From: JAGXKT01 sp964531695
GTDB lineage: Bacteria > Planctomycetota > Phycisphaerae > SM23-33
Reading direction: 5' to 3'
Length of the DNA stretch: 64,000 bases
NCBI GenBank assembly: GCA_964531695.1
Contig: CAZHEH010000012.1
Location: 14,643-78,642, forward strand
Shown one piece after another: positions 9,111 through 18,164 of the stretch. Numbering within the stretch: the first letter of the stretch is position 1; each line of letters begins with the position of its first letter. A program made the translations under genes and the position numbers. Below the pieces are notes generated by a model. That model was given only the letters and a program-made list of their open reading frames with translations. It ran no database searches and was not told the DNA's origin.

Positions 9111-10160
9111 TCACTTGATTTCCACGGGCAACTGCACGAACGCCGCCGACTCTTCGTTGTCCAGAATCGCAATGGCCCGGGCGATGATCGAAGCCGCTTC
9201 GTCCGCCGGTTCCCAACCCCATCCGTCCTTGGTGGAGTGGCCGACGCCGGCCACGGTGTTCTCGGCGCCGATGTAGTAACCGTGGCTGACGCCGAGGTAC
9301 AGCGACGTCACATGCACCTGGCGGCCGTCGGGCAACTCAAGCACTTCCGCTTCCGTTGTGATCTTGTTGTGCCACTCGTTGACCTTCGTGAGGATTCCGA
9401 TCACCTTTTCGAAACGACGGCTGAGGGACAGCTCGGCATTCTCGGGGTCGTCCGGGATCCCCTGGCTCAGTCGGGCAATCCCCTCGAACTCGCGTAGCGG
9501 CGCGGGCAGCCGCGGCAGAAGCGCCTTGGTGCGCGCCTCGAATCCGCCGACCGCCTCACCGAGCTGAGTCGACAGTGCCTTCAGACGGTCGTTCGTCTCA
9601 ACGAGCTCCGATCGCTTCTCATTGGCCTGCCTGATGCTATCCTGGGCCTGTTCGATCTCAGCTTGGATGGAATCTATCTCCTGCTGAATGAGCTCGATCC
9701 GCTCCCGGAGCATCTCCTGCTTCCGGCGGGATTCCTGCCGCTCCTCCGAGATCAGCTTTCGGACCTTGACCAACTCCTCGAGGGCCGTCCGATTCGCCTG
9801 CAGGTCCTCACCCGCCTCGCCGGTGACGCCGGCGGGGCGTGTTGTCGGGCCCGCATCCGCCGTCTCCTCGTCACCAGCCGGCCGGGTTGTGGCCTCGGTC
9901 TCCGCGCCCGCATCGCCCTCCGCCGCCGGAGACGTCTCCGGGGTGTCCTCCGTCACGGGCTCCGTCTGCTCGGCCGAGACGCTCGTCTCCGAATCGGGCG
10001 CCGAGTCCGGGGCCTCGCCCGGAGCGACCGGCGGGTACGCCGACCAGATCAGTCCTGCGATCAGCGCCAGCGCCGGCGACATCGTCAACCAGCGATGGGG
10101 CCGTCCAAGCCGCCTGCGTTCGGCGGCGCCACATCGTGCTTCCGGCTTTAGTCTTCTCAT
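9111..10160 (-). CDS. DUF3450 family envelope protein
   Basis: This 349-residue protein has an N-terminal membrane/export segment (MSPALALIAGLIWSAYPP, residues 27-44) and a low-complexity linker with two TTRPAG motifs. A long coiled coil follows at about 120-190 (LVKVRKLISEERQESRRK), then a C-terminal globular part with YLGVSHGYYIGAENT. It fits DUF3450, whose genes precede TtpC/ExbB in TonB clusters. Its role is unknown; a periplasmic rod contacting the long ExbB coiled coil is a reasonable guess. The start may be ATG 10160 or the internal Met27. Confidence 0.88.
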   Translation of the reverse strand: MRRLKPEARCGAAERRRLGRPHRWLTMSPALALIAGLIWSAYPPVAPGEAPDSAPDSETSVSAEQTEPVTEDTPETSPAAEGDAGAETEATTRPAGDEETADAGPTTRPAGVTGEAGEDLQANRTALEELVKVRKLISEERQESRRKQEMLRERIELIQQEIDSIQAEIEQAQDSIRQANEKRSELVETNDRLKALSTQLGEAVGGFEARTKALLPRLPAPLREFEGIARLSQGIPDDPENAELSLSRRFEKVIGILTKVNEWHNKITTEAEVLELPDGRQVHVTSLYLGVSHGYYIGAENTVAGVGHSTKDGWGWEPADEAASIIARAIAILDNEESAAFVQLPVEIK

Positions 10161-10202
10161 GATCCCGATCCCGTTGGGCCGTCTCTTATCAACCGGCCCC
10201 GG

Positions 10203-13190
10203 CTAGAAGCTAACACTCAGACTGATGGAGAATTCCATGCCCTTGCGGTACGAACTTTTGACTCTCTCGTCCTCCACGAACTGCGAACGGTACACTCTCT
10301 GGATGGCCGGGTTGGTCAGGTTCTTGCCCTGGAACTTGAGTGTCCAGCGATCGCCCAGATCCTGCGACAAGCTGAAGTTCAAGGTTCCATACTCCGTCTC
10401 GTAGATGTCCGGAACGACGCTGCCCTTTCGCTGGCCGGCCCCCACCACCAGCGTGTCGCCGCGTACGGTGTAGAACAACCCGAGTCTCGTGCCCGTCTGC
10501 TTGAGATCATACGTCATATACATGTTGTAGAGATGATCGGGAGCATTGAGCATCCGGCGAGTCCGGAAGGGAAAGCCGATGTCCGAAACTTTGTCGAACT
10601 CCTCGTCCGGCAACGTGACCTCGGACTCTATGAACGTCGCGTTCCCGCCCAACGTAATCCCCTCGAGCTTCTCCCAGTACTGACCCAGGTCCTGGCGCAC
10701 CTCAAACTCGTAGCCGGTCATCTGTCCTTCCGGGAAGTTCAAGGGCGTCGTGAACGCGAATCCGCTCACACTCTTCTGGACGTACTCGATCGGGGCCTTG
10801 ATGTCCTTCCGGAACCAGGACATCGACACCAGGCCGCCCGCGTACGGCCGGTAGTCCACGCGGAGGTCGTAGTTCCTCAGCTCACTCATCCGCAGGTCCG
10901 GATTCCCGATGAAGACGTCGGCGCCCAAGAACTCCTGCTGCTGAATGGGGGAAAGCTCCTTGAAGGTCTGGCGCGCCACCGTCTCCGCATAGGACCCCCG
11001 CAGCGTGATTTCGTCGAAAGGCTTGAACTGGAACGCCAAGGCCGGCAGCACATCGTCCCGCTCAAACTCGGTGTCCGTGAAGGACGGGTCGGGGTTCGTG
11101 ATGGTCAGCTCTTCGAGGTTGACAAATTGCACGCCCGGCTCGGGATGGTTCACGATGCTGAGCTTGGTCGTCTCGTACCTAACCCCGCCGATGACATTGA
11201 ACCAGGAGCACAGCGGGAGGTCGACCATGTAGTACCAAGCCGATATCTCCTGGTTACCGTCGTAATCCGTGTCCACGCCGTCGATGTCGTCATCGCCGCT
11301 GGGTGCCTCGAGCACCGGGTGATCTTCCGAGGGCCACACAGCGCTCCAGTAGGCCTCCCACGGCCCGGCGTACTCCGTGGCCGCCTCGCCGAAGTTTCCG
11401 AAGCTCTCCTCTTTGTAGGTCCGCGTCACCTCGTCACGGAAAATGCCGAGTTTGACGTACCCCTCCGTTCCGGTCCATTGCGTGAACGGGAACTTCATAT
11501 TGGCAAAATACTGGTCGCTTTCCTCATCGATATTCTTCCACGTCCGCTGGAAGTTCCCGACCGTGAAGTTGGCTGACGGATCCGCGTTCCGATGCGTTTC
11601 AGGAATGAGCACGATATCGTTGAACACCCGGGCCGGGTGCCACTTGGTGGAGAACAGGCGCTTGTCCGGCTCTTCCCATCCGGATTGGCTCATCGCCAAG
11701 GTCCAGTCTATTTCCGGCGGCAGCAGCATGAATCCGCCCTCCGCGCCGAACTTCAGGAAGGGGAACTTGTGCCTGCCGGCGAGCTGGAGCGTCTCGGTGG
11801 TCCGCTCGATGTACCGGAGCGTCTGGTTCCGGCGGTAGGGCGCGTCGTCCACCAGACTGCCGATGTTGCCGTGTCCGGGCGACTCCGGGTCATCCGGATC
11901 GTGCCCCGGGTAGAAGAACTCCTTGCCGCGCGTGTCCTCCGCCAGGATCGAGATGTCCTCCGCCGCTTGGGTCCGCAGGTACGCCAGCGTCAGTGAGTGG
12001 TCCTCCGTCTCGATACCCACGACGCCCAAGCCGCCCCATTGGACCGACTCGGTGCCCTTCACGACATCGAACAGCGCGGTCTTGCGCTCGCCGACCTGGC
12101 CTTGGCCCTTGAGCTGAGGGCTCATCGGCTCATCCGGGCTCTTGACCCACCAGTCGTCCTCGATTCCGTCCTCGTAGCCCGAAGAATCCCGTTCGTAGAA
12201 GATCGTCGCCAGACCCCCCACGTCCAGGCCGTCGAGCAGCGCGAACTTCCCGCCCGCCGTCATCGACCAATTGTAGGGGATCGGCGTATCGCCGTAAGAG
12301 ACGCCCACCGCGTCGAGTGCGGCCGGGTCCGTCGGCAAGACCTTTTCCGGAACGCCCAGGCAATTCAACTTGCGCCCCCGATCGGTCAGGAAGCTCTCGC
12401 CACAGCCGGCCTCCGTGTTGTAACTTGTTCCGACGCCGAACTTCAGGACGGTCTCATCCGGTACGCCCTTCAGCACCACGTTCACCGCTCCGCCGGAGGC
12501 GTCCCCCTGTTGATCCGGCGTGAACGTCTTGCTCACCCGGACGCTTTCGATCGCATCCGAAGGAAACTGGTCCAATTGCACCGCGCGCTTGTCCTCGTCC
12601 GCGGTGGGCAGGCGGACCGAGTTCATCTGCGCGTTGACGTACCGGTCCGGCAGGCCCCGAACCACCGCGTACTTACCTTCTTCGACAGTTGCACCGGCCA
12701 CGAGGTTCAGTGCCGCGGCCGCATCGCCGGCGCCGGCATCCTCCATGAGTTCCCTGCTGATGGAATCCATGAATTCCGGGCTCACGCGGCGCAGCTCCAG
12801 CATGCCCTGCTCCGTGCCGCCTCCGATCTGGAGATCCTGAACCACGAACACCTCCATCTCGGTGAACTCATTGGAGAGATACGCATCCACCGTAACCTGT
12901 TTTCCGCCAGGAACCACGACGTCGCCCTTCACCTGCCGTCGGTAGCCCTTCTTGAAAAAGACCAGCGTGTAGGTGCCCGGAGGCACTTCATTGAAGACAT
13001 AGTTGCCTTGGCCGGTCGCTTCCGTCTCCCGTTCCAACTCCACAATCCGCACGGAGGCCAGCGCCAGCGGCACGTCAAAGTCCTCGTCATACACCGTACC
13101 GCGAACCTGCCCCACCTGCTGGGCGGAAGCCGTCGCAGCGAAGGCCAATGCCGTCGCGATCACAACGTGCCACGGCCACCCGCGACTCAC
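10203..13190 (-). CDS. Oar-like TonB-dependent receptor with carboxypeptidase-regulatory domain
   Basis: An outer-membrane receptor of 995 residues. It has a signal peptide (VVIATALAFAATASA), then a CarboxypepD_reg-like beta domain at about 28-115 (GQVRGTVYDEDFDVPLALAS). EVFVVQD is a plausible TonB box. The plug at about 140-260 contains YAVVRGLPDRYVNAQMNSV and SGGAVNVVLKG. A 22-strand-type barrel ends in an aromatic residue (SLSVSF). Oar-family receptors share this architecture; in Myxococcus xanthus, Oar is needed for secretion of the protease PopC, so the family is not limited to import. GTG at 13190 overlaps the upstream gene's stop as GTGA; a second GTG at 13193 is possible. It is followed directly by the TonB motor genes. 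Confidence 0.92.
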   Translation of the reverse strand: MSRGWPWHVVIATALAFAATASAQQVGQVRGTVYDEDFDVPLALASVRIVELERETEATGQGNYVFNEVPPGTYTLVFFKKGYRRQVKGDVVVPGGKQVTVDAYLSNEFTEMEVFVVQDLQIGGGTEQGMLELRRVSPEFMDSISRELMEDAGAGDAAAALNLVAGATVEEGKYAVVRGLPDRYVNAQMNSVRLPTADEDKRAVQLDQFPSDAIESVRVSKTFTPDQQGDASGGAVNVVLKGVPDETVLKFGVGTSYNTEAGCGESFLTDRGRKLNCLGVPEKVLPTDPAALDAVGVSYGDTPIPYNWSMTAGGKFALLDGLDVGGLATIFYERDSSGYEDGIEDDWWVKSPDEPMSPQLKGQGQVGERKTALFDVVKGTESVQWGGLGVVGIETEDHSLTLAYLRTQAAEDISILAEDTRGKEFFYPGHDPDDPESPGHGNIGSLVDDAPYRRNQTLRYIERTTETLQLAGRHKFPFLKFGAEGGFMLLPPEIDWTLAMSQSGWEEPDKRLFSTKWHPARVFNDIVLIPETHRNADPSANFTVGNFQRTWKNIDEESDQYFANMKFPFTQWTGTEGYVKLGIFRDEVTRTYKEESFGNFGEAATEYAGPWEAYWSAVWPSEDHPVLEAPSGDDDIDGVDTDYDGNQEISAWYYMVDLPLCSWFNVIGGVRYETTKLSIVNHPEPGVQFVNLEELTITNPDPSFTDTEFERDDVLPALAFQFKPFDEITLRGSYAETVARQTFKELSPIQQQEFLGADVFIGNPDLRMSELRNYDLRVDYRPYAGGLVSMSWFRKDIKAPIEYVQKSVSGFAFTTPLNFPEGQMTGYEFEVRQDLGQYWEKLEGITLGGNATFIESEVTLPDEEFDKVSDIGFPFRTRRMLNAPDHLYNMYMTYDLKQTGTRLGLFYTVRGDTLVVGAGQRKGSVVPDIYETEYGTLNFSLSQDLGDRWTLKFQGKNLTNPAIQRVYRSQFVEDERVKSSYRKGMEFSISLSVSF

Positions 13191-14452
13191 CACGGGTCCC
13201 CCAGCCCGGCGCGGATCTCGCGGACACGGCCCCAGAGCTTGTCATCCGGCTCGACCCCGTGCAGGGCCATGGACCCGAGCGTGGCCGACAGATCCACCGC
13301 GCGCTGCATCGCGTTGGGGTTTACGGCGCCCTGCTCCACAACCTGTCGATACACCTCGAGGGCCGTCTCAGTGTCGCCCATCACCCGGTACGTTACGGCC
13401 ACGGGACGAAGCGACTCCGCCCGGTCGAAGCTCTGGATCTCGTCCAGCTTCGCCTCAAAAAGCTCCCGTGCCGCGGCCGTATTCGCGCGCGCCTCCGCCT
13501 CATCGCCCGCCCGGAAGCGAAGCTCGGCCTCCTCGGCCAGCAGTGGGATGTGGTGCCGCGGCGGCCAGCGGGCGCCGTCGATCAGCGCCTTGGTCTCGTC
13601 CGCCAGCTCCAGCGCCTTGTCCGAGTCCCCGTGCTCAATCGCCGCCTCGGTCAGCGGGCGGAGCACGCGGATCTTGACCAGCGGCGGCATCTTCTCCCAT
13701 GCCTGCCGGAGCTTGCGCTCCAGGAGTTCTCGCCGCTCGGCGTTTTCGTAAAACCGCCCGTACAGGCGGGCATAAGCGTGGAGCGCGTTGTTGATGAGGT
13801 CGAAATTGCCGGACTCGACCATCTTGTCGAGCGACCGGACCACGTCTTGGAAGGCCTCATCGCTTTCCAGGGACCGCCCGACCCCGGCCGTCTTGCCCGT
13901 TTCCGACTCGACCACGGTTCCCTGCAGCTCGGCCGCCTTCTCGTGCTCCCCCAGCAGCGCGTAGGTCTGCGCCATGCGGACTCGGATGCGATCCCGGCGC
14001 CAGGCCTGCCGGGCAAACCGGGAGATCTCCGCCGCCCGATCCAGGTACTCGGGAACGTTCTTGTTCTCGTTTCGCTTGGCCAAGTAGTAGGCCAAGTCCG
14101 CATAGCCCATCCCGCGGCGCCAGTTTCCGATCTGCTTGATGCATCGCAGCGCGCGGTCGGGCCGGTCCAGCTCAAGGCAGACCGCCACCAGGCCTTCCTG
14201 TGCACGGGACTTGGGCTTGATGTGCGGGTTATTCGGCATGGCGCTGGCCGTATCGAGCGCCAGCTCCAGTAGCCGGTCGCGGAAATACGCTTTGTCGCCG
14301 TCGTCCCCGGCCTGCTGGGCAACCGCTGACGGCGCCCCGCCCTCGGCGGCCGCGCCTGCGCCGGCCTCCGGCTCGCCTTGCTCACAGCCGCCCACCAGCG
14401 CCAGCAGCGCCAGTAGAGCCGGCCATGCTATCCTTATCCCTGCTTTGCCCAT
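13187..14452 (-). CDS. TPR-like helical-repeat lipoprotein
   Basis: A predicted lipoprotein of 421 residues with signal AWPALLALLALVGGC (lipobox VGGC). The mature part is entirely helical, with TPR-like pairs such as EGLVAVCLELDRPDRALRC, YADLAYYLAKRNENKNVPEY and MAQTYALLGEHEKAAEL. ATG at 14452 is chosen for the lipoprotein signal. The stop overlaps the receptor start by 4 bases, implying translational coupling and a shared function. No named family is recognised. An 8-bp stem-loop lies 40 bases upstream, separating it from the cargo-like gene. Confidence 0.8.
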   Translation of the reverse strand: MGKAGIRIAWPALLALLALVGGCEQGEPEAGAGAAAEGGAPSAVAQQAGDDGDKAYFRDRLLELALDTASAMPNNPHIKPKSRAQEGLVAVCLELDRPDRALRCIKQIGNWRRGMGYADLAYYLAKRNENKNVPEYLDRAAEISRFARQAWRRDRIRVRMAQTYALLGEHEKAAELQGTVVESETGKTAGVGRSLESDEAFQDVVRSLDKMVESGNFDLINNALHAYARLYGRFYENAERRELLERKLRQAWEKMPPLVKIRVLRPLTEAAIEHGDSDKALELADETKALIDGARWPPRHHIPLLAEEAELRFRAGDEAEARANTAAARELFEAKLDEIQSFDRAESLRPVAVTYRVMGDTETALEVYRQVVEQGAVNPNAMQRAVDLSATLGSMALHGVEPDDKLWGRVREIRAGLGDPW

Positions 14453-14492
14453 CGGGGCTCTCCGCTTTTCAGATACAAGGAAGAAGGCCTGA

Positions 14493-14515
14493 CGGCAGGG
14501 GTCGAATCCCTGCCG
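14493..14515 (-). terminator. 8-bp stem-loop between beta-helix gene and lipoprotein gene
   Basis: CGGCAGGG pairs perfectly with CCCTGCCG around the 7-base loop GTCGAAT. On the minus strand it is followed by a pyrimidine-rich but not T-only stretch. It could be an attenuator that lowers expression of the downstream machinery relative to the exported proteins. Confidence 0.4.
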
Positions 14516-14576
14516 CCAGACCCTCCCTTCGGTCACTCAGTACGCGGCGTAGTCGATCCGTCGCGAGCGAATCCGA

Positions 14577-16382
14577 CTACTGCGCGATAGCGCGGTACAA
14601 CTGGCCCGGCTCGAACCCCTCGAGGTCGGTGATCGTCATGAGCGACCCGTCACCCTCGATGGTGCCGATAGGAGACCAGAGGACGCCGTCTTCCGACTGC
14701 TCGACGGTGTACAGGACGCCCGCATCGGTCTGGAAACCGGTCGAGATCGTCACGGATACATCCGCCGCCGGATCGTCCGGGTTGGCGCCCGTGTTCTCCA
14801 GGAAGCCGTACTCGGCCGCCGCCGTCCAACCCTCGAGCCAGTTGACGTCGGGGCTGAAGGCACCGCGGAACGGAGCCGGCGTGAAGAAGCCGTCGGCCGG
14901 GGCCGTGCCGACGCTGCTGGCAGCGTCATTGGCCGCACGGGGATCCAGGCCGGTGACCCGCTGCATGATCTTGCCGCCCTTGACGACAAATGCCGCACGC
15001 GTGATCGACACGATCGGCATGTTCGCCGGCTCCTTGACGTTGTTGTTGGCCGCATCAAAGATGCCCAGGTCGGCTTGGTCGGCCTCGGTGTAGTCGGTGT
15101 TGTTGTAGAACACCGAATCGCGGATCTCGCAGAGGTTGCCGTCCACCTGCGACTGGTACAGTTCCATCATCGCGGCGTCCGTCGCGGCGGCGTTGACCTG
15201 CCCGGCGGCATCGGCGTCGTGGCTGAAGTCGTACGACGTGTTCCAGTGCTCGACCCAGGTCAGGGTGCCGTCGGTCGACGTGGTCCGGCTTCCGCTCTTG
15301 TCGCCGCTGTAGCCGCCGGCGCCATCGCCGTCGTCATCGTCAAAGCGGACAACCTCCTCGCCACAATCCATGAACACACAGTTGCGGTACTGCATGCGGC
15401 AGTTGTCGCGCCACGTGGTCGCTCCGTCGCCGTCAGTCGGCTGGCCGATTGCCGTGGCGTTGTAGATCACACCCGTCGTGACGGGCTGGGCATCCTGGCG
15501 CTCGGCGCCGTCGTGCTCGAACATGTTGTCGCCGACGCCCGATCCCTGGCTATCGTCGAGGGCGTAGCCCTGGACGATGCAGATGAACTGGGCCTTGCCG
15601 CGCCATCCCTCGTCGATGTCGAAGCTGTCGTCGCCGATGTTCCAGATGTTGCAGTACTTCAGGTTGACGGTGCCGCCCCAGATCTCGATGCCATCGTCGA
15701 CGTTGTTCATGATGTCGACGTGGTGGATATCGGTCTCGCGGCCGATGGCGCCCAGCGACAGGCCGTTGAGCTCATTGCCCAGGCCGATGACCTTACCCGT
15801 GTAGCGGATCGAGAGGTAGGTGATCGAACCGCTGTCGTCGTAGTCGTCATTGCCGCCGTAGCGGACGTCGTCTTCCTGGCCCGGGGTCGCCGTCAAGCCC
15901 TCCATCTGCTTCTGGGCGGTGCCGTCGGGAACCATCGGGTTCTGCGGATCGCCGTCCGTGGCCGGACCGACGGGGTTGCCCTCGAAGTGGGACGCGGAGA
16001 TGATGCCGCGGCCCATGATGGTCAGGTTGCCCCACTCGTTGGCGGCCTCGCGCCAATTCTCGCGGTCGTCGTTGGTGGAGGTCATCACGACCGGCTCGGC
16101 CTTGGTGCCCTGGATGTGGATATCCGAGCCCCGAGAAACGGCCAGACTTCCCTGATCCGCCGGGAGACTGGCGACTACGACGCCCGCCTCGATCGTCAGC
16201 GTCGCACCGTTCTTGACGAAGATCTGCGTCTTGAGGCGATACGGCGAACCCGCCTTGGTCCACGTTTCGGAGGTGGTGATATCACTGTTCACGTCCGTTG
16301 CCGCCTGCGCGACGCCGCCGAAGGCGACACCGGCCAGCAAGCACAGAACTGCTGCGTTCTTGATCATTCTCATGTTTCTCAT
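14577..16382 (-). CDS. Exported beta-helix-like protein, probable cargo
   Basis: A 601-residue protein with a signal peptide (NAAVLCLLAGVAFGGVAQAA). The body resembles a right-handed parallel beta-helix, with repeated short strands such as HHVDIMNNVDDGIEIWGG and LKYCNIWNIGDDSFDIDE. It is rich in Asp/Gly, possibly calcium-binding (DDDDGDGAGG). A distinct C-terminal beta domain of about 60 residues ends YTVEQSEDGVLWSPIG and then FEPGQLYRAIAQ. It is encoded first in line with the Oar-like receptor and secretin genes, so it is a good candidate for the transported substrate; that is inference. ATG at 16382 is chosen, with AGAAAGCGAG upstream; Met 3 codons later is possible. Confidence 0.82.
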   Translation of the reverse strand: MRNMRMIKNAAVLCLLAGVAFGGVAQAATDVNSDITTSETWTKAGSPYRLKTQIFVKNGATLTIEAGVVVASLPADQGSLAVSRGSDIHIQGTKAEPVVMTSTNDDRENWREAANEWGNLTIMGRGIISASHFEGNPVGPATDGDPQNPMVPDGTAQKQMEGLTATPGQEDDVRYGGNDDYDDSGSITYLSIRYTGKVIGLGNELNGLSLGAIGRETDIHHVDIMNNVDDGIEIWGGTVNLKYCNIWNIGDDSFDIDEGWRGKAQFICIVQGYALDDSQGSGVGDNMFEHDGAERQDAQPVTTGVIYNATAIGQPTDGDGATTWRDNCRMQYRNCVFMDCGEEVVRFDDDDGDGAGGYSGDKSGSRTTSTDGTLTWVEHWNTSYDFSHDADAAGQVNAAATDAAMMELYQSQVDGNLCEIRDSVFYNNTDYTEADQADLGIFDAANNNVKEPANMPIVSITRAAFVVKGGKIMQRVTGLDPRAANDAASSVGTAPADGFFTPAPFRGAFSPDVNWLEGWTAAAEYGFLENTGANPDDPAADVSVTISTGFQTDAGVLYTVEQSEDGVLWSPIGTIEGDGSLMTITDLEGFEPGQLYRAIAQ

Positions 16383-16455
16383 CTCGCTTTCTGTTCGGGA
16401 TCCTCTGTTGAGGTAAAGGAGATCCTTTGCTTGCATTCTTCTCTTGCCTTGACGG

Positions 16456-17079
16456 TCAGGCGCTGCGGCGGCGACGCACGATGGCGGCACCACCACCCAG
16501 GGCCAGCAGCAGCATCGTCGCCGGCTCCGGAACCGTCGTCTGATCGGCCACGCCGGCCGACTCGGGGTTCGAGCCGCCCAGAGCCGCGGTGAGGAAGTTC
16601 AGGGTGATCGCGGCACCGCCGGACGGCACCTCCCACCCGGTGTTCGACCCATCGATGGCGTCATCCGTGCGGAACGTGCCGAAATCCACGTTCTCACCGG
16701 CGCCCGTGTCCGAGGCGTCGAACGGGGTGCGGTACCAAAGCAGCATCAGGGGGTCGCCGGTGGTCAGTCCGTCCGGCTCGGTGGCCAGCGTGATGCCTGC
16801 CAGGCCCGCCATCGCGGTGCCCGCGCCGGCCGCCTGGTTCAGGCCGAAGTGCGCCGCAACCACGTCACCGGGATCGTCCGACCAAGCGTCCGGTTGGTCG
16901 AAGGCACCGAAGCCGTCCTCGTCGGCGTCCGCGATGATCACGAGAGTGCTGTCGGCCGGGAGGGGCGTCGCCCCGTCGTCCTGATACAGAACGCCCGCGC
17001 CGATGTTCAGCGTAACCGTGTCGGCTTGGGCCGCCGCGGCTACCGCCAGAATCACAACTAGTGACAGTGCTTTGTGCAT
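16456..17079 (-). CDS. PEP-CTERM sorting-domain protein
   Basis: A secreted protein of 207 residues with a signal peptide (MHKALSLVVILAVAAAAQA), an Asp/Gly-rich beta body, and a C-terminal PEP-CTERM signal. The signal is VPEP at about residue 183, a hydrophobic helix, then a basic RRRR tail. PEP-CTERM proteins are processed by an exosortase and are usually tied to exopolysaccharide export; no exosortase lies in this window. It sits 26 bases after the preceding gene and 73 bases before the beta-helix protein, so it is probably in the same transcript. Confidence 0.93.
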   Translation of the reverse strand: MHKALSLVVILAVAAAAQADTVTLNIGAGVLYQDDGATPLPADSTLVIIADADEDGFGAFDQPDAWSDDPGDVVAAHFGLNQAAGAGTAMAGLAGITLATEPDGLTTGDPLMLLWYRTPFDASDTGAGENVDFGTFRTDDAIDGSNTGWEVPSGGAAITLNFLTAALGGSNPESAGVADQTTVPEPATMLLLALGGGAAIVRRRRSA

Positions 17080-17105
17080 TATTTGTCTCCTATTTCACCT
17101 TTTGG

Positions 17106-18164
17106 CTAGTGGCTCCACTCGTCCGTGTCGGGCGTGCCGCCGGCCTTGCGTATCTTCAGGGCCGTGCCGGCCGGCAGGACCTCATCATCAAAGTTCTCGG
17201 TCGCCAACTCGCCGACCCGCCGCCAATGGCCGTTGTAGTAGTAGTACGTCCACTTCGGCGAACCATTGATGTCGGTGTCCGTGTTGTCATACACGAACAA
17301 CTCGTCAGCGCGAATGAACGGCGATGCCGAGGTCGCGAAGGCGTCGGTTCCGCCAAGATCCAGATCGGCGAGCGTCGTGGCGATCCCGCGGCCGGTCACC
17401 GCGGCAATGTCGTTGTCGGCGCTAGCGGTCTCCAAGTCGCGCGTCTGAGTCGCCATCTGACCGGCGACCATCGGAACCCGCCCGTACGTCAGGAAGGTCA
17501 GATCTTCGTCGCCGTTGTTGCGGATCGTGAAGAAGCGATCCGGCGAGATGATGGTGTCGTCGTAGCTGACCGTGGCCAGCTCGCCAACCTTGCGCCACGC
17601 GCCGTTGTAGTAGTAGTACGTCTCGGCCGGGGCCTTGTTGATGTCCGTCGTATCCTCATCCGGGAACAGAATCTCGGTCGCCCGGATGAAGGGGCTGGAG
17701 GATTCCTCGAACGAGTAGCCCTTGAAGTTCAGGTTGTACTCGTCGTCTTCGCCGTCTGGGAAGACCGACGCCAACGTCTGGTGGGCAAAAACGCGGAACG
17801 TATCCGTGGCCGACACGTCGTCGAGAAAACTGGTGTCTTCCAGGACCAGTTCGGTCGCCGTGTTGCTGGTAATCGTGCTCCAGCGGCCCTCGGCGTCGCC
17901 ATCCGTGAAGCGGACATAGTAGAGTCCGGCGTACTCATCGTCGTCCAATGGACCCGTGACGGTCACGCCGCTGCCCGTCTTGGTCTGGACCGTGAACTCG
18001 CCGTCGCAGGGCTGCGTGTACGGTACCGACGTGTACACGTCTTGGCCGGCGGGCACCTCGACGATGTTGACGCCGCCCACGTTGCTGGGGCATTGCGCGT
18101 CCGCGGTCGCGGTACCGACAGCCAACAGCGCCATGGCTGCTACGGCAATCAGTTTGACCTTCAT
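17106..18164 (-). CDS. Exported TIGR02597-like protein with internal duplication
   Basis: A 352-residue protein with a signal peptide (LIAVAAMALLAVGTATADA). Its body resembles the TIGR02597 family of exported proteins; I assign this from memory of the WRKVGE pattern. Two homologous modules of about 75 residues are visible. One has SPFIRATEILFP, then TYYYYNGAWRKVGELAT. The other has SPFIRADELFVY, then TYYYYNGHWRRVGELAT. Function is unknown. It is the first gene of the minus-strand cluster and has a good ribosome site (GGAAGG) upstream. A Pho-box-like repeat lies about 230 bases before the start. Confidence 0.8.
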   Translation of the reverse strand: MKVKLIAVAAMALLAVGTATADAQCPSNVGGVNIVEVPAGQDVYTSVPYTQPCDGEFTVQTKTGSGVTVTGPLDDDEYAGLYYVRFTDGDAEGRWSTITSNTATELVLEDTSFLDDVSATDTFRVFAHQTLASVFPDGEDDEYNLNFKGYSFEESSSPFIRATEILFPDEDTTDINKAPAETYYYYNGAWRKVGELATVSYDDTIISPDRFFTIRNNGDEDLTFLTYGRVPMVAGQMATQTRDLETASADNDIAAVTGRGIATTLADLDLGGTDAFATSASPFIRADELFVYDNTDTDINGSPKWTYYYYNGHWRRVGELATENFDDEVLPAGTALKIRKAGGTPDTDEWSH

